Numbered from the stretch's first letter, positions 7,242 through 15,146 are shown. The stretch is DNA of 19,008 bases from UKL13-2 sp044228625 (GCA_044228625.1 JBGAUM010000068.1:1-19008); one strand, 5' to 3'. Notes: generated by a model not told the origin, from the letters alone. Numbers and translations are program-made.

Positions 7242-8668
7242 GGTTGCCCCTTTGCGGCAGTGGGTGTGGACACGGGGTTGGTCGGAACCGGCGTACTGGC
7301 GGGCTTTCCACTGCCCGCACTACCGACCGATTTGGCATTTCCACCCGCGGCATTGGCAGGCGCGAGAGGGGCGGGCTGAACTGTTGCCAATGGCACACTT
7401 GCGTTACCCGGGGTGGCGGCAAATGGCACAACGGAAACGGGCATCGCCGGGACTGGAGCGGATGGTCCGGCCTTCGACTCTGAGCCGCCGACCTTGGGAT
7501 CGACGATCGCGCTTGGCGATGGAACGGGCTGTGGCGGTGCCGGCACAACGGGGGACGTTGCAACGGGCTCCAGTTCAACCAGCACGGCGGCGGGCACTTG
7601 CCGCGGCTTGACCTCCGTCGCCACATGAAAGCGCTCGGTGTTGATTTGGCTCCCCCGCGTGGTTTGTGATTTTTGAGAAGCATTCTGAAACAATGGGGAC
7701 TGCTCGAGGGATTCGATGACCTTGGATGCAGACGACGCCTCGCCCATCATCATCAGTTCCCGCACTTTGCCCGACGTTTTCAGTTCAAGGGTTTGCGTAT
7801 ACGTGGTATCAGGTGAGATACGCGTGACCTCCTCAATGATGGACATGACCGGTTGCGTGGCATGCTTTTTGGTCGCGATGTAGTTGTATTCGCCCGCAAG
7901 TTTTGCGTACTCATCGAAAATCTTCCGGGTCGTCGCAAATTCCGACGCCGTCTTGTCCACCATCGGAATCAGCGCGATGACCTGCTCGCGCTTCTGCCAG
8001 ACCGGCAACAGCATTGCCATCATCAGCAGTACTGCGGCGGCGGCGGCCAATGCCAGATTGACCCGGGTCATTTGGCCCCACTTTCGTGCAGGCTTCATGT
8101 TTGCAGGCATCAAATCGATGAACTGCCCGCCTGTCAGACCAGGTTCCGCACCCGCCTCAACGACGGAAAGGCCGGCTTGGCGCGTGGCAGCAAGAAGCGA
8201 CTCCAATCGCCCGCGGGGCAATACCACCAGCAGCACGTCGATCGTTTCCTTTTGCGCGTCGCGTGAAGTCACGCGCGCCATGTAATGCGCCTGATCCACT
8301 TTAAACGGGGTCACGCGATCGATTTCAAATCCCAACGCCTCGACCAGGTTTTCTTCAATCGCCGCCGGAAGCGTCAGCTGCCGCACCAAAATCTGCCCTG
8401 GCGACAGGACCAGGCGCACACGATCTTGTTCTTTGGCGACCATCTCACGAAAGACCGGACTGGTGGAAACCTCGACATGGGGCACGCTTTTCAGGATGCG
8501 CGCGCGCCCTTGGCTCGTGCTTACGACATGCAATGCATCCTGATCAGCACCCACTTCACCAAGCGCACTGTCGCCCGCAAACCAGGCCGACATCCACGTG
8601 GGCAACGCGCCGCGCAGCTCGTCCGTCCACCAGCGCACATAGCTCGCAAAGTTGGAAGTCAATGCCAT
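7238..8668 (-). CDS. gspL: Type II secretion platform protein GspL (XpsL-type)
   Basis: GspL binds the ATPase GspE in the cytoplasm and GspM in the periplasm. From the ATG at 8668 the protein has 476 residues: a cytoplasmic actin-fold-like region (about 1-195), a transmembrane helix (203-223, LALAAAAAVLLMMAMLLPVW), and a PilN-like periplasmic domain (about 225-355, with SIIEEVTRISPDTTYTQTLEL and SASKVIESLEQSPLFQNAS). A Pro/Ala/Val-rich tail of about 120 residues (356-476) follows and is unusual in length. The frame is open upstream to 8896, but that part overlaps gspK, so the start is placed after the gspK stop at 8718. The 49-base gap holds no good Shine-Dalgarno, and a TTG ten codons before the ATG is an alternative start. 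It is the only junction in the second half of the operon without overlap. Confidence 0.9.
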   Translation of the reverse strand: MALTSNFASYVRWWTDELRGALPTWMSAWFAGDSALGEVGADQDALHVVSTSQGRARILKSVPHVEVSTSPVFREMVAKEQDRVRLVLSPGQILVRQLTLPAAIEENLVEALGFEIDRVTPFKVDQAHYMARVTSRDAQKETIDVLLVVLPRGRLESLLAATRQAGLSVVEAGAEPGLTGGQFIDLMPANMKPARKWGQMTRVNLALAAAAAVLLMMAMLLPVWQKREQVIALIPMVDKTASEFATTRKIFDEYAKLAGEYNYIATKKHATQPVMSIIEEVTRISPDTTYTQTLELKTSGKVRELMMMGEASSASKVIESLEQSPLFQNASQKSQTTRGSQINTERFHVATEVKPRQVPAAVLVELEPVATSPVVPAPPQPVPSPSAIVDPKVGGSESKAGPSAPVPAMPVSVVPFAATPGNASVPLATVQPAPLAPANAAGGNAKSVGSAGSGKPASTPVPTNPVSTPTAAKGQP

Positions 8669-8717
8669 GGTTGTAGTTGCACTGCTCAAGGGGGGCTCTT
8701 TATCAAGGAAAGTAGGG

Positions 8718-9674
8718 TTAGGCCTTGGCGGCGTCAGCAGTCGTCGACGAAGGAACAGACAAACCGCCGCTCGGTGCGTCAACACTCCGCCCCTCCTGCC
8801 ACCGGAGGTAAGTATAGGAACGCTTAGGGCTCGGCAAACGCTGGACGATCGCCTCGCGAACAAAGGACGCTCCATCGTCAGCCCTGGCCTCAACACGGAT
8901 TTGGGTCACCACCAGGTTCGCAAAGCTGTTCGCAAAAGGGGACTGAAGCGTGGGAATGGGCAATTTTGCCGCACGGGCCGCTTCCCGACGCGCAAGGAAA
9001 TCATCGATCTGTGCATCGGTCAGACCGGGCAACGCGCGCAGTACTTCACGGGAGGCAATTTGCGAATTGATGCCGGGCTGTCGCGAATAAATCGTAAGAT
9101 AAGGTGCCAGCCGATCAAAGAGCGCCGGGCTCATGCCAATCACCAGTTTCAGTTCCTCAATCGACTGGAAAGCGGCATTTGCCGGTTTGTAATTCAATCC
9201 CGCCGCCTCATATTCGGCATCCTCTGCACCACGGGCACGTTTCTGGGTGTCCCCATCCTTCCAGTCGAGAATGGCATCGGTGAGCGCATTTGCGTCTGGC
9301 TCCGCGACCCCTTGCGAGATGAGGAGTCCGCGAATCAGGGCATCCGGCGCGACATTGAGGTCAATCTTGGCTGACTCGTCGGTAATGCTGATCGATAACG
9401 CCGCATCCTTGTATTGCCATGCGTTGGCGGTGCCATCCGTGGCCCAGCGCCCTGCAATCTGCTGCGGCTTCATGAATTCCAGAATCGCGCGCTGGACGCC
9501 CGCATAAGCGGCCGCTTCAAGCCTTGCGCGCTGAACGGAATTTCCGACGATTTGCATGTCCGAGCGCATGGCCTGAATAAAACTCGACGCCACGAGGGTC
9601 AGCAGCGTGGCGATCCAGATCACGATGATCAGTGCGACTCCTCGCTGGTATTTCATCCGGCGTAATGTGCTCAT
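8718..9674 (-). CDS. gspK: Type II secretion minor pseudopilin GspK
   Basis: GspK is the large minor pseudopilin thought to cap the pseudopilus tip with GspI and GspJ. From the ATG at 9674 it has 318 residues. A 12-residue leader ends in RG before VALIIVIWIATLLTLVASSF, the N-terminal hydrophobic helix. Glu5 of the mature protein is absent, as is usual for GspK. The remainder contains the large alpha domain typical of the family (SITDESAKIDLNVAP, ILDWKDGDTQKRARGAEDAEY with probable metal-binding acidic residues, FQSIEELKLVIGMSPALFDRL). The ATG at 9674 overlaps the gspJ stop as ATGA, which decides the start over an in-frame ATG at 9692. Confidence 0.93.
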   Translation of the reverse strand: MSTLRRMKYQRGVALIIVIWIATLLTLVASSFIQAMRSDMQIVGNSVQRARLEAAAYAGVQRAILEFMKPQQIAGRWATDGTANAWQYKDAALSISITDESAKIDLNVAPDALIRGLLISQGVAEPDANALTDAILDWKDGDTQKRARGAEDAEYEAAGLNYKPANAAFQSIEELKLVIGMSPALFDRLAPYLTIYSRQPGINSQIASREVLRALPGLTDAQIDDFLARREAARAAKLPIPTLQSPFANSFANLVVTQIRVEARADDGASFVREAIVQRLPSPKRSYTYLRWQEGRSVDAPSGGLSVPSSTTADAAKA

Positions 9675-10366
9675 GCGCGCCTCGGCGGGCATTGGCGTTG
9701 AAAACCGTTGTCATAGCAACCGGCCTCTTCACCCAGGCGCGGCGAGACGACCAAGTCCGGAATGTCGCGACCCGGCTCCATCTTGAACGCGACCTTGATC
9801 AGGAGGGGGAGACGCTGCGGGTTTTTCCATTCATCGCTCCACTTTGGATCAGCGATGTCCGTCTCCGCGCCAAAATAGGACAATTCGATGTCCTTGACAT
9901 GCCGAACAAGGCGCACCGGTTTGGCATCCCCCAGGCCCTCCCAGTCCTTCGCACGAAGATCGAAAGGCTCGCGCTTGAGAAATACAGCGCGATGGTGTTC
10001 ACCCGCAGCGCCCTCCTCATCTGCGGCAACAAAGAGTTCGCCCCACTGCAGCCCCCCTTCCTTGGCGCCTGCGCCAAGATTCAATGTGGTCACAAAACGG
10101 ACACTCGACTTCCCTCCTTCGAACGCGATCTTCGGCTCGGCGATGCCGCGCCAGCGAACCGGGAACACCTGCGCCAATTCGCGCCGCAGGAAAGCATGCA
10201 CGATGCGCTGGTGCGAGGCCTCCGCCACCCGCTTGTCGCCGCTATCCCAGGCGCGTACGCCGACGTTGAGCGACGAGTACACCAGAATCAGCAGCACGCC
10301 GAGCAACGAGAGTCCGATCAACATTTCGAGCAGCGTGAAGCCTTGCACGGGCTGTTGCTGCTTCAC
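9671..10366 (-). CDS. gspJ: Type II secretion minor pseudopilin GspJ
   Basis: This minor pseudopilin (231 aa) has a 9-residue leader ending QG before FTLLEMLIGLSLLGVLLILVY, the class III (prepilin) signal with Glu5. The body includes the GVRAWDSGDKRV and HAFLRRELAQVFPVRWRG segments common in GspJ. Two cysteines (near YDNGFQRQCPP) lie at the C-terminus. The start is a GTG at 10366 whose last bases overlap the gspI stop as GTGA. Its stop overlaps the gspK ATG. It would form the tip trimer with GspI and GspK. Confidence 0.93.
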   Translation of the reverse strand: MKQQQPVQGFTLLEMLIGLSLLGVLLILVYSSLNVGVRAWDSGDKRVAEASHQRIVHAFLRRELAQVFPVRWRGIAEPKIAFEGGKSSVRFVTTLNLGAGAKEGGLQWGELFVAADEEGAAGEHHRAVFLKREPFDLRAKDWEGLGDAKPVRLVRHVKDIELSYFGAETDIADPKWSDEWKNPQRLPLLIKVAFKMEPGRDIPDLVVSPRLGEEAGCYDNGFQRQCPPRRA

Positions 10367-10848
10367 AGCGTGCTCCTCGGGGCAAGTTGCAGCGTGGAAA
10401 GTACGACGCTGCGCTCTTGGTTGTCATCGGTCGTGAAACTGATCGTCGCGACAACTTCGAACAACTGGACGAAATGGTTCTTTTCGAAATCGAGACTTTG
10501 CTGGTCCCTCGGTGCAGAATCCTCAAAGCGCCTGACTTCCAAACGCCAGCGAAAATCGTCGTCAAATTTGCCATCTTTGGCACCCTCTTTGAGCGCCTCT
10601 TCGACACCCACAGTGGCCAGCTTGGATTCGGCGTACTGCGCGGCCTTGGCATATTTCTGCGCGACGGTCGCGCCGTTCACACCGGAAGAAAAGATTTGCA
10701 TGACCGTTGCCGCGACCAGCGAAAACACGGTGAACGCGACAAGGACTTCCAATAGTGAAAATCCGCCATTGGCGGGCAATTTGGCGACAAATGGGCCCGG
10801 AAGCCGCGCCGGTGCTAGGGTTTGGCGATCAACACTACGCACGTGCAT
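10363..10848 (-). CDS. gspI: Type II secretion minor pseudopilin GspI
   Basis: This minor pseudopilin (161 aa from the ATG at 10848) nucleates the tip complex in studied T2SSs. The prepilin motif NGG before FSLLEVLVAFTVFSLVAATVMQ is clear, with Glu5. The leader is long: 29 residues from the ATG, where 5-10 is usual. A GTG two codons downstream (10842) lies six bases after a GGGAG, while the ATG directly abuts that GGGAG, so the GTG (27-residue leader) may be the real start. The gene overlaps the end of gspH by 14 bases. The body has the AQYAESKLATVGVEEAL segment typical of GspI. Confidence 0.9.
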   Translation of the reverse strand: MHVRSVDRQTLAPARLPGPFVAKLPANGGFSLLEVLVAFTVFSLVAATVMQIFSSGVNGATVAQKYAKAAQYAESKLATVGVEEALKEGAKDGKFDDDFRWRLEVRRFEDSAPRDQQSLDFEKNHFVQLFEVVATISFTTDDNQERSVVLSTLQLAPRSTL

Positions 10849-11296
10849 CTCCCGGCTTTTCGCCGATCGTCACGTGCCCAGTCAGCCAATCGACATCGAT
10901 TTCGAACACCCGCCCGCCTGTGCCAATGCTCACGCGCCCGCCGTTGGACGAGCCGTCCGGATAAAAGCGGATGCTGCCCACTTTTTCGGAAATCAAATCG
11001 GCTTGTGCGGTAAAGAGTTTCACGTCGAGTTGTTCGTTCAGTTTGTGTTGCTTGTCGTCGGTGGGTACGGTGAAGGCGCGGTTTTCAAGGTCCAGCGTCA
11101 GCACCGCTTCTTTCTTGCTGTGGATCGCCTTGTCGCGCGTCATGCGAAGCCCCGTGGCCACCGCACGTACGTTGGTCTTGAGTTCTGCACCCGACACGCC
11201 GGAAAACACCATGCGCGGCAGCAGCGTGTAGGCGATCGCAATGATCACCAACACCAGCATCAGCTCAATCAACGTGAATCCGCGCGCGCGTCGCAT
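10835..11296 (-). CDS. gspH: Type II secretion minor pseudopilin GspH
   Basis: GspH (153 aa) has a very short 6-residue leader, MRRARG, before FTLIELMLVLVIIAIAYTLLP, a textbook prepilin motif with Glu5. The segment LKTNVRAVATGLRMTRDKAIHSKKEAVLTLDLENRAF matches the GspH family beta-sandwich start, and SIRFYPDGSSNGGRVSIG is its characteristic C-terminal sheet. GspH bridges the tip complex to the GspG shaft. It starts 18 bases after gspG with only a weak ribosome site (AGGA overlapping the gspG stop). Confidence 0.93.
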   Translation of the reverse strand: MRRARGFTLIELMLVLVIIAIAYTLLPRMVFSGVSGAELKTNVRAVATGLRMTRDKAIHSKKEAVLTLDLENRAFTVPTDDKQHKLNEQLDVKLFTAQADLISEKVGSIRFYPDGSSNGGRVSIGTGGRVFEIDVDWLTGHVTIGEKPGDARA

Positions 11297-11314
11297 GATG
11301 GACGTCCGGATTTC

Positions 11315-11752
11315 CTAGTTTTCCCAGGACTTGATGTCTTTGTTCGGCACACCCTCGCCACCCTCCTTGCCATCCGCACCATACGACATCAATTCATAGG
11401 GGCGGTTGTCGGATCCCGGTGAGCGATAGACGATATCGTTCCGCCAAGGATCCTTGATGTTTTCGGCCTTGGTATAGGGACCGATCCAATTGACCGCGCC
11501 GCCCGGCTGTTTCACCAACGCCTGCAAGCCTTCCTGGGTGGTGGGGTACCGGCCGGTATCCAGCTTGTAGCGATCGAGTTCTCCACCCAACTGGGTGAGC
11601 TGGGCCTTGGCCGCACGCCAAAGCGCCTGGTCCTGCTTGCCGAACAACTGGGTCGCCGCCCAACCGACGATCAGGCCGATCAACGTGATCACGATAATGA
11701 TTTCAATCAGCGAGAACCCCGCATGTCGAATGGAAAAATTGTTGCGATTCAT
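11315..11752 (-). CDS. gspG: Type II secretion major pseudopilin GspG
   Basis: GspG (145 aa) is the main shaft subunit of the pseudopilus. The leader of 12 residues ends HAG before FSLIEIIIVITLIGLIVGWAA, with Glu5. Diagnostic family motifs follow: LDRYKLDTGRYPTTQEGLQAL, then WIGPYTKAENIKDPWRNDIVYRSPG and the calcium-site loop region near MSYGADGKEGGEG with acidic residues. The ending DIKSWE is usual for the family. A good Shine-Dalgarno (GGAG, 9 bases before the ATG) suits its need to be the most abundant subunit. It is separated from gspF by 28 bases. Confidence 0.96.
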   Translation of the reverse strand: MNRNNFSIRHAGFSLIEIIIVITLIGLIVGWAATQLFGKQDQALWRAAKAQLTQLGGELDRYKLDTGRYPTTQEGLQALVKQPGGAVNWIGPYTKAENIKDPWRNDIVYRSPGSDNRPYELMSYGADGKEGGEGVPNKDIKSWEN

Positions 11753-11780
11753 GGATAGCTTCTCCGGAAAATATTCAGAC

Positions 11781-13016
11781 TCAAAATGGAAGGTCCATCA
11801 GGCCAAACATGGCGACCAAAATGGACATGATGATGATGAGGATCAGCCCGGCCAGGCCGATGATCATGACCGGTTGAAGGATGGCCAGCCCACGCTTGAT
11901 GGCGGAGGCCACCTCGCGGTCATACACGTCAGCGACCTGAAACAGCATTTCATCCAGGCGCCCGGTTTCCTCGCCGACACCGATCATCTGCACCGCAAGC
12001 TTGGGGAACACGCCTGATTCGTTCATTGGCTTGGCCATGCCGCGGCCTTCCTTCAGTTCGCGCGCGACAACTTCCACAGCGTCGCGATACACTGCATTGC
12101 CGAGCGTCTCTTTCAGGATCGACAGGCCCGCCAACAGCGGGACTCCGTTTTGGAGCAGGGTGCCCAGCGATCGCGAAAACCGGGCCATCTCCAACCGCGC
12201 AATCAGTCCGCCCGCAATCGGCCAGTGCAACATGCGCGCGTCCCACTTCGCCTGTGTTTCCGGGTTTCGCAAAGACCGTTTGAACAGCCAGATCGCCGCC
12301 ACTATCACGGCCAGGAGGATCGGCCAGTTCTTGCGCAGGAATATTCCTGTGGACAGCACGATTTCCGTCATCAAGGGCAGCGCCTTGCCCGATTGATCGA
12401 AGATTTGCTTGAACTGCGGCACCACGAAGATCACCAGGATCAACACGGACAAGACCGACACACACAGCAGGATGATCGGATAGATCATCGACGAAATGAC
12501 GCTATCCTTGAGTTCCTTGCTGCGCTCCATGAAGTCCGCAAGCCGCAACAGGACATTGCCGAGCGCGCCACCGGCTTCACCGGCTTTCACCATGTTGATG
12601 TAGAAGCGTGAAAACACATCGCGATGCTGGTCAAGCGCCTTTGACAATGCGATGCCACCTCGCACTTCATTGCGAATTGCGGACAACAACTCCGCCATGC
12701 TTTGCTTTTCAGCCAAACCGATCAAGATCTCCATGCTGCGATCGAGAGGAAGCCCTGCCCGCACCAGGGTCGCCAATTCGCGCGTCACGACGGCCAAGTC
12801 GTCTAGAGTGATTCGACCGCGACGCGCGGGTTTTGGGCGGGCGGTTGGGGCCGGCGCGACGATGGCCGAATTGGCGCCCCCGACTTCCGCCGCACGAATC
12901 GGAATCAATCCGAGCGATTGCAAGTGCGCGATGACATTCCCGTGGCTTGCGCCTTCGAGCAGGCCCTCTTTCACCTCCCCGGCGGGAGAAACGGCTTTGT
13001 ATTGAAACATCGGCAT
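11781..13016 (-). CDS. gspF: Type II secretion inner-membrane platform protein GspF
   Basis: GspF (411 aa) is the polytopic core of the platform. A short N-terminal domain (MPMFQYKAVSPAGEVKEGLL) is followed by two T2SSF repeats (about 73-197 and 275-400), each containing the conserved VRAGLPLDRSMEIL or LQNGVPLLAGLSIL stretch and a GEAGG or GEETG motif. Three transmembrane segments are visible at about 173-199, 231-245 and 379-404. The ATG at 13016 is chosen because the preceding frame overlaps gspE; a second ATG two codons later is possible. GAGAGG, overlapping the gspE stop, lies 12 bases before the start. Confidence 0.95.
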   Translation of the reverse strand: MPMFQYKAVSPAGEVKEGLLEGASHGNVIAHLQSLGLIPIRAAEVGGANSAIVAPAPTARPKPARRGRITLDDLAVVTRELATLVRAGLPLDRSMEILIGLAEKQSMAELLSAIRNEVRGGIALSKALDQHRDVFSRFYINMVKAGEAGGALGNVLLRLADFMERSKELKDSVISSMIYPIILLCVSVLSVLILVIFVVPQFKQIFDQSGKALPLMTEIVLSTGIFLRKNWPILLAVIVAAIWLFKRSLRNPETQAKWDARMLHWPIAGGLIARLEMARFSRSLGTLLQNGVPLLAGLSILKETLGNAVYRDAVEVVARELKEGRGMAKPMNESGVFPKLAVQMIGVGEETGRLDEMLFQVADVYDREVASAIKRGLAILQPVMIIGLAGLILIIIMSILVAMFGLMDLPF

Positions 13017-13032
13017 GGTGAAGCCCGGCCTC

Positions 13033-14790
13033 TCAGGCCTCGCGCGTGACGCGCAAGACTTCCTCGATGGTGGTTTCGCCCCTGACTGCGTGCTTGAGGC
13101 CGTTCTCGTACATGCTTTCCATCCCAAGCTTGACCGCTTCGGCACGCATCTCCGAAGCTGTGGCATGGCGCATCACCAGGCTGCGCAGTCCATCGGTCAT
13201 CGGCAAAACCTCCATGATCGATTGGCGCCCAAAGTAACCGGTTTGTCCGCAATGCTCGCAACCCTTGGCGTGGAACAGCGTGATCTTTGCTCCGCTGGCA
13301 TAGCGCTTCAAGCCCATCTGCTCTACGACTTCATCGACCGGGTGGTACGCCTCCTTGCAATGCGGGCACAGCGTGCGCACCAAGCGCTGGGCCTGGATCC
13401 CCACGACCGTGGAGGTCAGCAGGTAATCTTCCACGCCCATGTCCAACAACCTGTTGATGGTAGACGCCGCATCGTTGGTGTGCAGGGTGGACAACACCAA
13501 ATGCCCGGTCAGCGCGGATTGCACGGCGATCTGCGCGGTTTCAAGATCGCGAATTTCGCCGATCATGATGACATCCGGGTCCTGGCGCACGATGGAGCGC
13601 AATGCGTTGGCAAACGTGAGTTCAATTTGCGGCTTCACCTGGATCTGGTTGATGCCCGGCATTTGGTACTCCACCGGATCTTCCACCGTCAGTATTTTCA
13701 TGTCCGGCTTGTTCAGGCGGTCAAGCGCGGTATAAAGCGTTGTCGTTTTCCCCGAACCCGTCGGGCCGGTCACCAGCAGGATGCCGTGCGGCTGGTCCAG
13801 CAGATCGAGGAAGACCTTCAGGTTGTGATCGAGGAAGACCTTCAGGTTGTCTTCGTCAAAACCAAGCGCATGAAAGTCGAGCGCGACCCCCCCTTTGTCG
13901 AGGATCCGCATGACCACCGATTCGCCGTGCATGGTGGGCACCGTGGAAACCCGCAAGTCGATTTCCTTGCCTTGAACCCGCAGCTTGATTCGCCCGTCTT
14001 GCGGAAGGCGACGCTCCGCAATATCAAGGTTCGCCATGATCTTGATCCGCGAAATCACGGCAGCAGAGAGCCGGCGCGGCGGAGATTCTGTTTCGTGCAG
14101 CACGCCATCGATTCGATAACGAACAATCAGCTGGTTCTCGAACGGTTCTATGTGAATGTCGGATGCGCGTCGCTCAAGCGCGTGATTGATGATGAGGTTT
14201 ACCAGCCGGATCACCGGCGCTTCCGAGGCGAGGTCCTTGAGCTGCTCGATGTCGCCGAAATCCTGTTCCTCATCGCGCGTGGAAATGTTGTCCACGATCT
14301 GTCCCATTGAGGACTTGCCGGAGCCGTAAAGGCGCTCATACACCACGTCGAAGTCGGTAGTGGCCAGCAACTTCGGTACGACCGTCTTGTTGGTGGCAGC
14401 CGACAACGCTTCAAGCGTGAAGGCATTGGCGGGATCTGTCATCGCCACCACGACCTCGGATTCGGTCTCCGTCACAGGAATGGCCTGCGCATCTTGCAAG
14501 AACCGCGGCGAGACTGCCTCTTCGAGGATCGGAAGCTCTGGGAACTCGCTGGCTTCGATAATCGTCCAGCCACGCTGCGTGGCCAAAGCTTCCGCCAAAT
14601 CACGTGCAGAAACCATTCCCAAGCGGTTCAGGATCGCACCCAGTTTCTCCCGTTTGCTGCCAGCAGCCTCCTGTACCTTCAGCGCACGGTCGAGATTGGC
14701 CGTGTCGCACTTGCCGGCGCGGACCAGAATTTCACCAATTTTGAGTGAGACGGAATGCGTTTCCGCCACGTCCGCCACGGCAGGCTCCAC
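13033..14790 (-). CDS. gspE: Type II secretion ATPase GspE, with 8-residue internal duplication
   Basis: GspE (585 aa) is the cytoplasmic hexameric ATPase that drives pseudopilus assembly. It has an N-terminal GspE/MshE-type domain (about 15-150), then the N2 domain (SDIHIEPFENQLIVRYRIDG, 210-229). The RecA-like core has Walker A GPTGSGKT (342-349), an Asp box near TVEDPVEY, Walker B (DPDVIMIGEIRD, 404-415) and the His box (LSTLHTNDA). A zinc site of four cysteines follows (CPHC at 475/478, CEHC at 511/514). Residues 314-329 hold a repeated NLKVFLD from a perfect 24-bp tandem duplication, just before Walker A, not seen in usual family members. The start is a GTG at 14790 with AAAGGGA about 8 bases upstream. 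It is the first gene of the operon. Confidence 0.96.
   Translation of the reverse strand: MEPAVADVAETHSVSLKIGEILVRAGKCDTANLDRALKVQEAAGSKREKLGAILNRLGMVSARDLAEALATQRGWTIIEASEFPELPILEEAVSPRFLQDAQAIPVTETESEVVVAMTDPANAFTLEALSAATNKTVVPKLLATTDFDVVYERLYGSGKSSMGQIVDNISTRDEEQDFGDIEQLKDLASEAPVIRLVNLIINHALERRASDIHIEPFENQLIVRYRIDGVLHETESPPRRLSAAVISRIKIMANLDIAERRLPQDGRIKLRVQGKEIDLRVSTVPTMHGESVVMRILDKGGVALDFHALGFDEDNLKVFLDHNLKVFLDLLDQPHGILLVTGPTGSGKTTTLYTALDRLNKPDMKILTVEDPVEYQMPGINQIQVKPQIELTFANALRSIVRQDPDVIMIGEIRDLETAQIAVQSALTGHLVLSTLHTNDAASTINRLLDMGVEDYLLTSTVVGIQAQRLVRTLCPHCKEAYHPVDEVVEQMGLKRYASGAKITLFHAKGCEHCGQTGYFGRQSIMEVLPMTDGLRSLVMRHATASEMRAEAVKLGMESMYENGLKHAVRGETTIEEVLRVTREA
13803..13850. repeat. Perfect 24-bp tandem duplication inside gspE
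   Basis: Two identical 24-base units lie head to tail at 13803-13826 and 13827-13850. The length is a multiple of three, so the frame is kept and the protein gains eight residues (NLKVFLDH followed by NLKVFLDL). No base differs between the copies, which points to a recent slippage event or an assembly error. Confidence 0.97.
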
Positions 14791-14829
14791 GTGATCGATC
14801 CCTTTGATTTTTAAAGCAATTTATCGCCA

Positions 14830-14848
14830 ACCCGCGGCAATCGCGGGT
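14830..14848 (-). promoter_or_regulatory. 5'-leader hairpin of the T2SS operon
   Basis: An inverted repeat of 7 bp with a 5-base loop (acccgcg, gcaat, cgcgggt) begins about two bases downstream of the predicted transcription start. As RNA it would cap the 5' end of the T2SS message, where it could protect against decay. As DNA it could be an operator. It lacks a following U-run, so it is not a simple terminator. Confidence 0.5.
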
Positions 14849-14856
14849 AACTTTAT

Positions 14857-14865
14857 AGTATAGCA
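14857..14865 (-). promoter_or_regulatory. Extended -10 promoter of the T2SS operon
   Basis: On the minus strand the sequence TGCTATACT contains a TATACT -10 hexamer (14857-14862) preceded by TG and one base, an extended -10 element. No good -35 is visible at 16-18 bases upstream, which is tolerated in such promoters. Transcription would start near 14850, about 60 bases before the gspE GTG. No other promoter was recognised in the tightly packed operon. Confidence 0.6.
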
Positions 14866-15048
14866 GCCCCCAATCTCGACACCTCTTTTCGGCGGATTCG
14901 GACTGTGTGCCATCGCAGGCACATCGTAGACAGAGTGAGTTCAACCCGATTCAGTTCAGTTTTTGGCGCCCATCATGATCTCGGCGCAAAAATTGATACC
15001 TTGCGTTGACTGGGGTGATGCCTAGGGGACCAGGGCAAGATAGACCGG

Positions 15049-15076
15049 TTGCTCGGGTCCATTTTGCGAATATAGA
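15049..15076 (+). promoter_or_regulatory. Candidate promoter of the Sel1-repeat gene
   Basis: TTGCTC (15049-15054) and TATAGA (15071-15076) are separated by 16 bases on the plus strand, about 70 bases before the GTG start. The match to consensus is partial, so this is a tentative call. Confidence 0.35.
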
Positions 15077-15146
15077 ATTCGCCTCCGTTCAAACACGTGC
15101 CTCGACCACGTGGCCGAACCTTGATTTCGACCCATGAGGAGTTCTT

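Larger units (their letters stand above)
14791..15146. other. Divergent intergenic region between gspE and the Sel1 gene
   Basis: These 356 bases separate two divergent genes and hold no credible coding frame. The left part carries the gspE ribosome site, a GATCGATC palindrome next to it, a leader hairpin and an extended -10 promoter. The right part carries a weaker plus-strand promoter candidate and the GAGGAG ribosome site of the Sel1 gene. Nothing else was recognised in the middle (about 14880-15040). Confidence 0.7.

Noticed and set aside
8669..8896. Upstream extension of the gspL frame to 8896
   Set aside because: It overlaps the end of gspK and shows no GspL-like sequence; the start is placed after the gspK stop.
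9632..11422. A 596-codon plus-strand open frame antisense to gspG-H-I-J-K
   Set aside because: Its product is compositionally odd, with no domain or signal, and it lies wholly opposite clear pseudopilin genes; it is a GC-bias shadow.
13015..14310. A 431-codon plus-strand open frame antisense to gspE
   Set aside because: The product is His/Arg-rich and resembles no family; the opposite strand encodes an unmistakable GspE.
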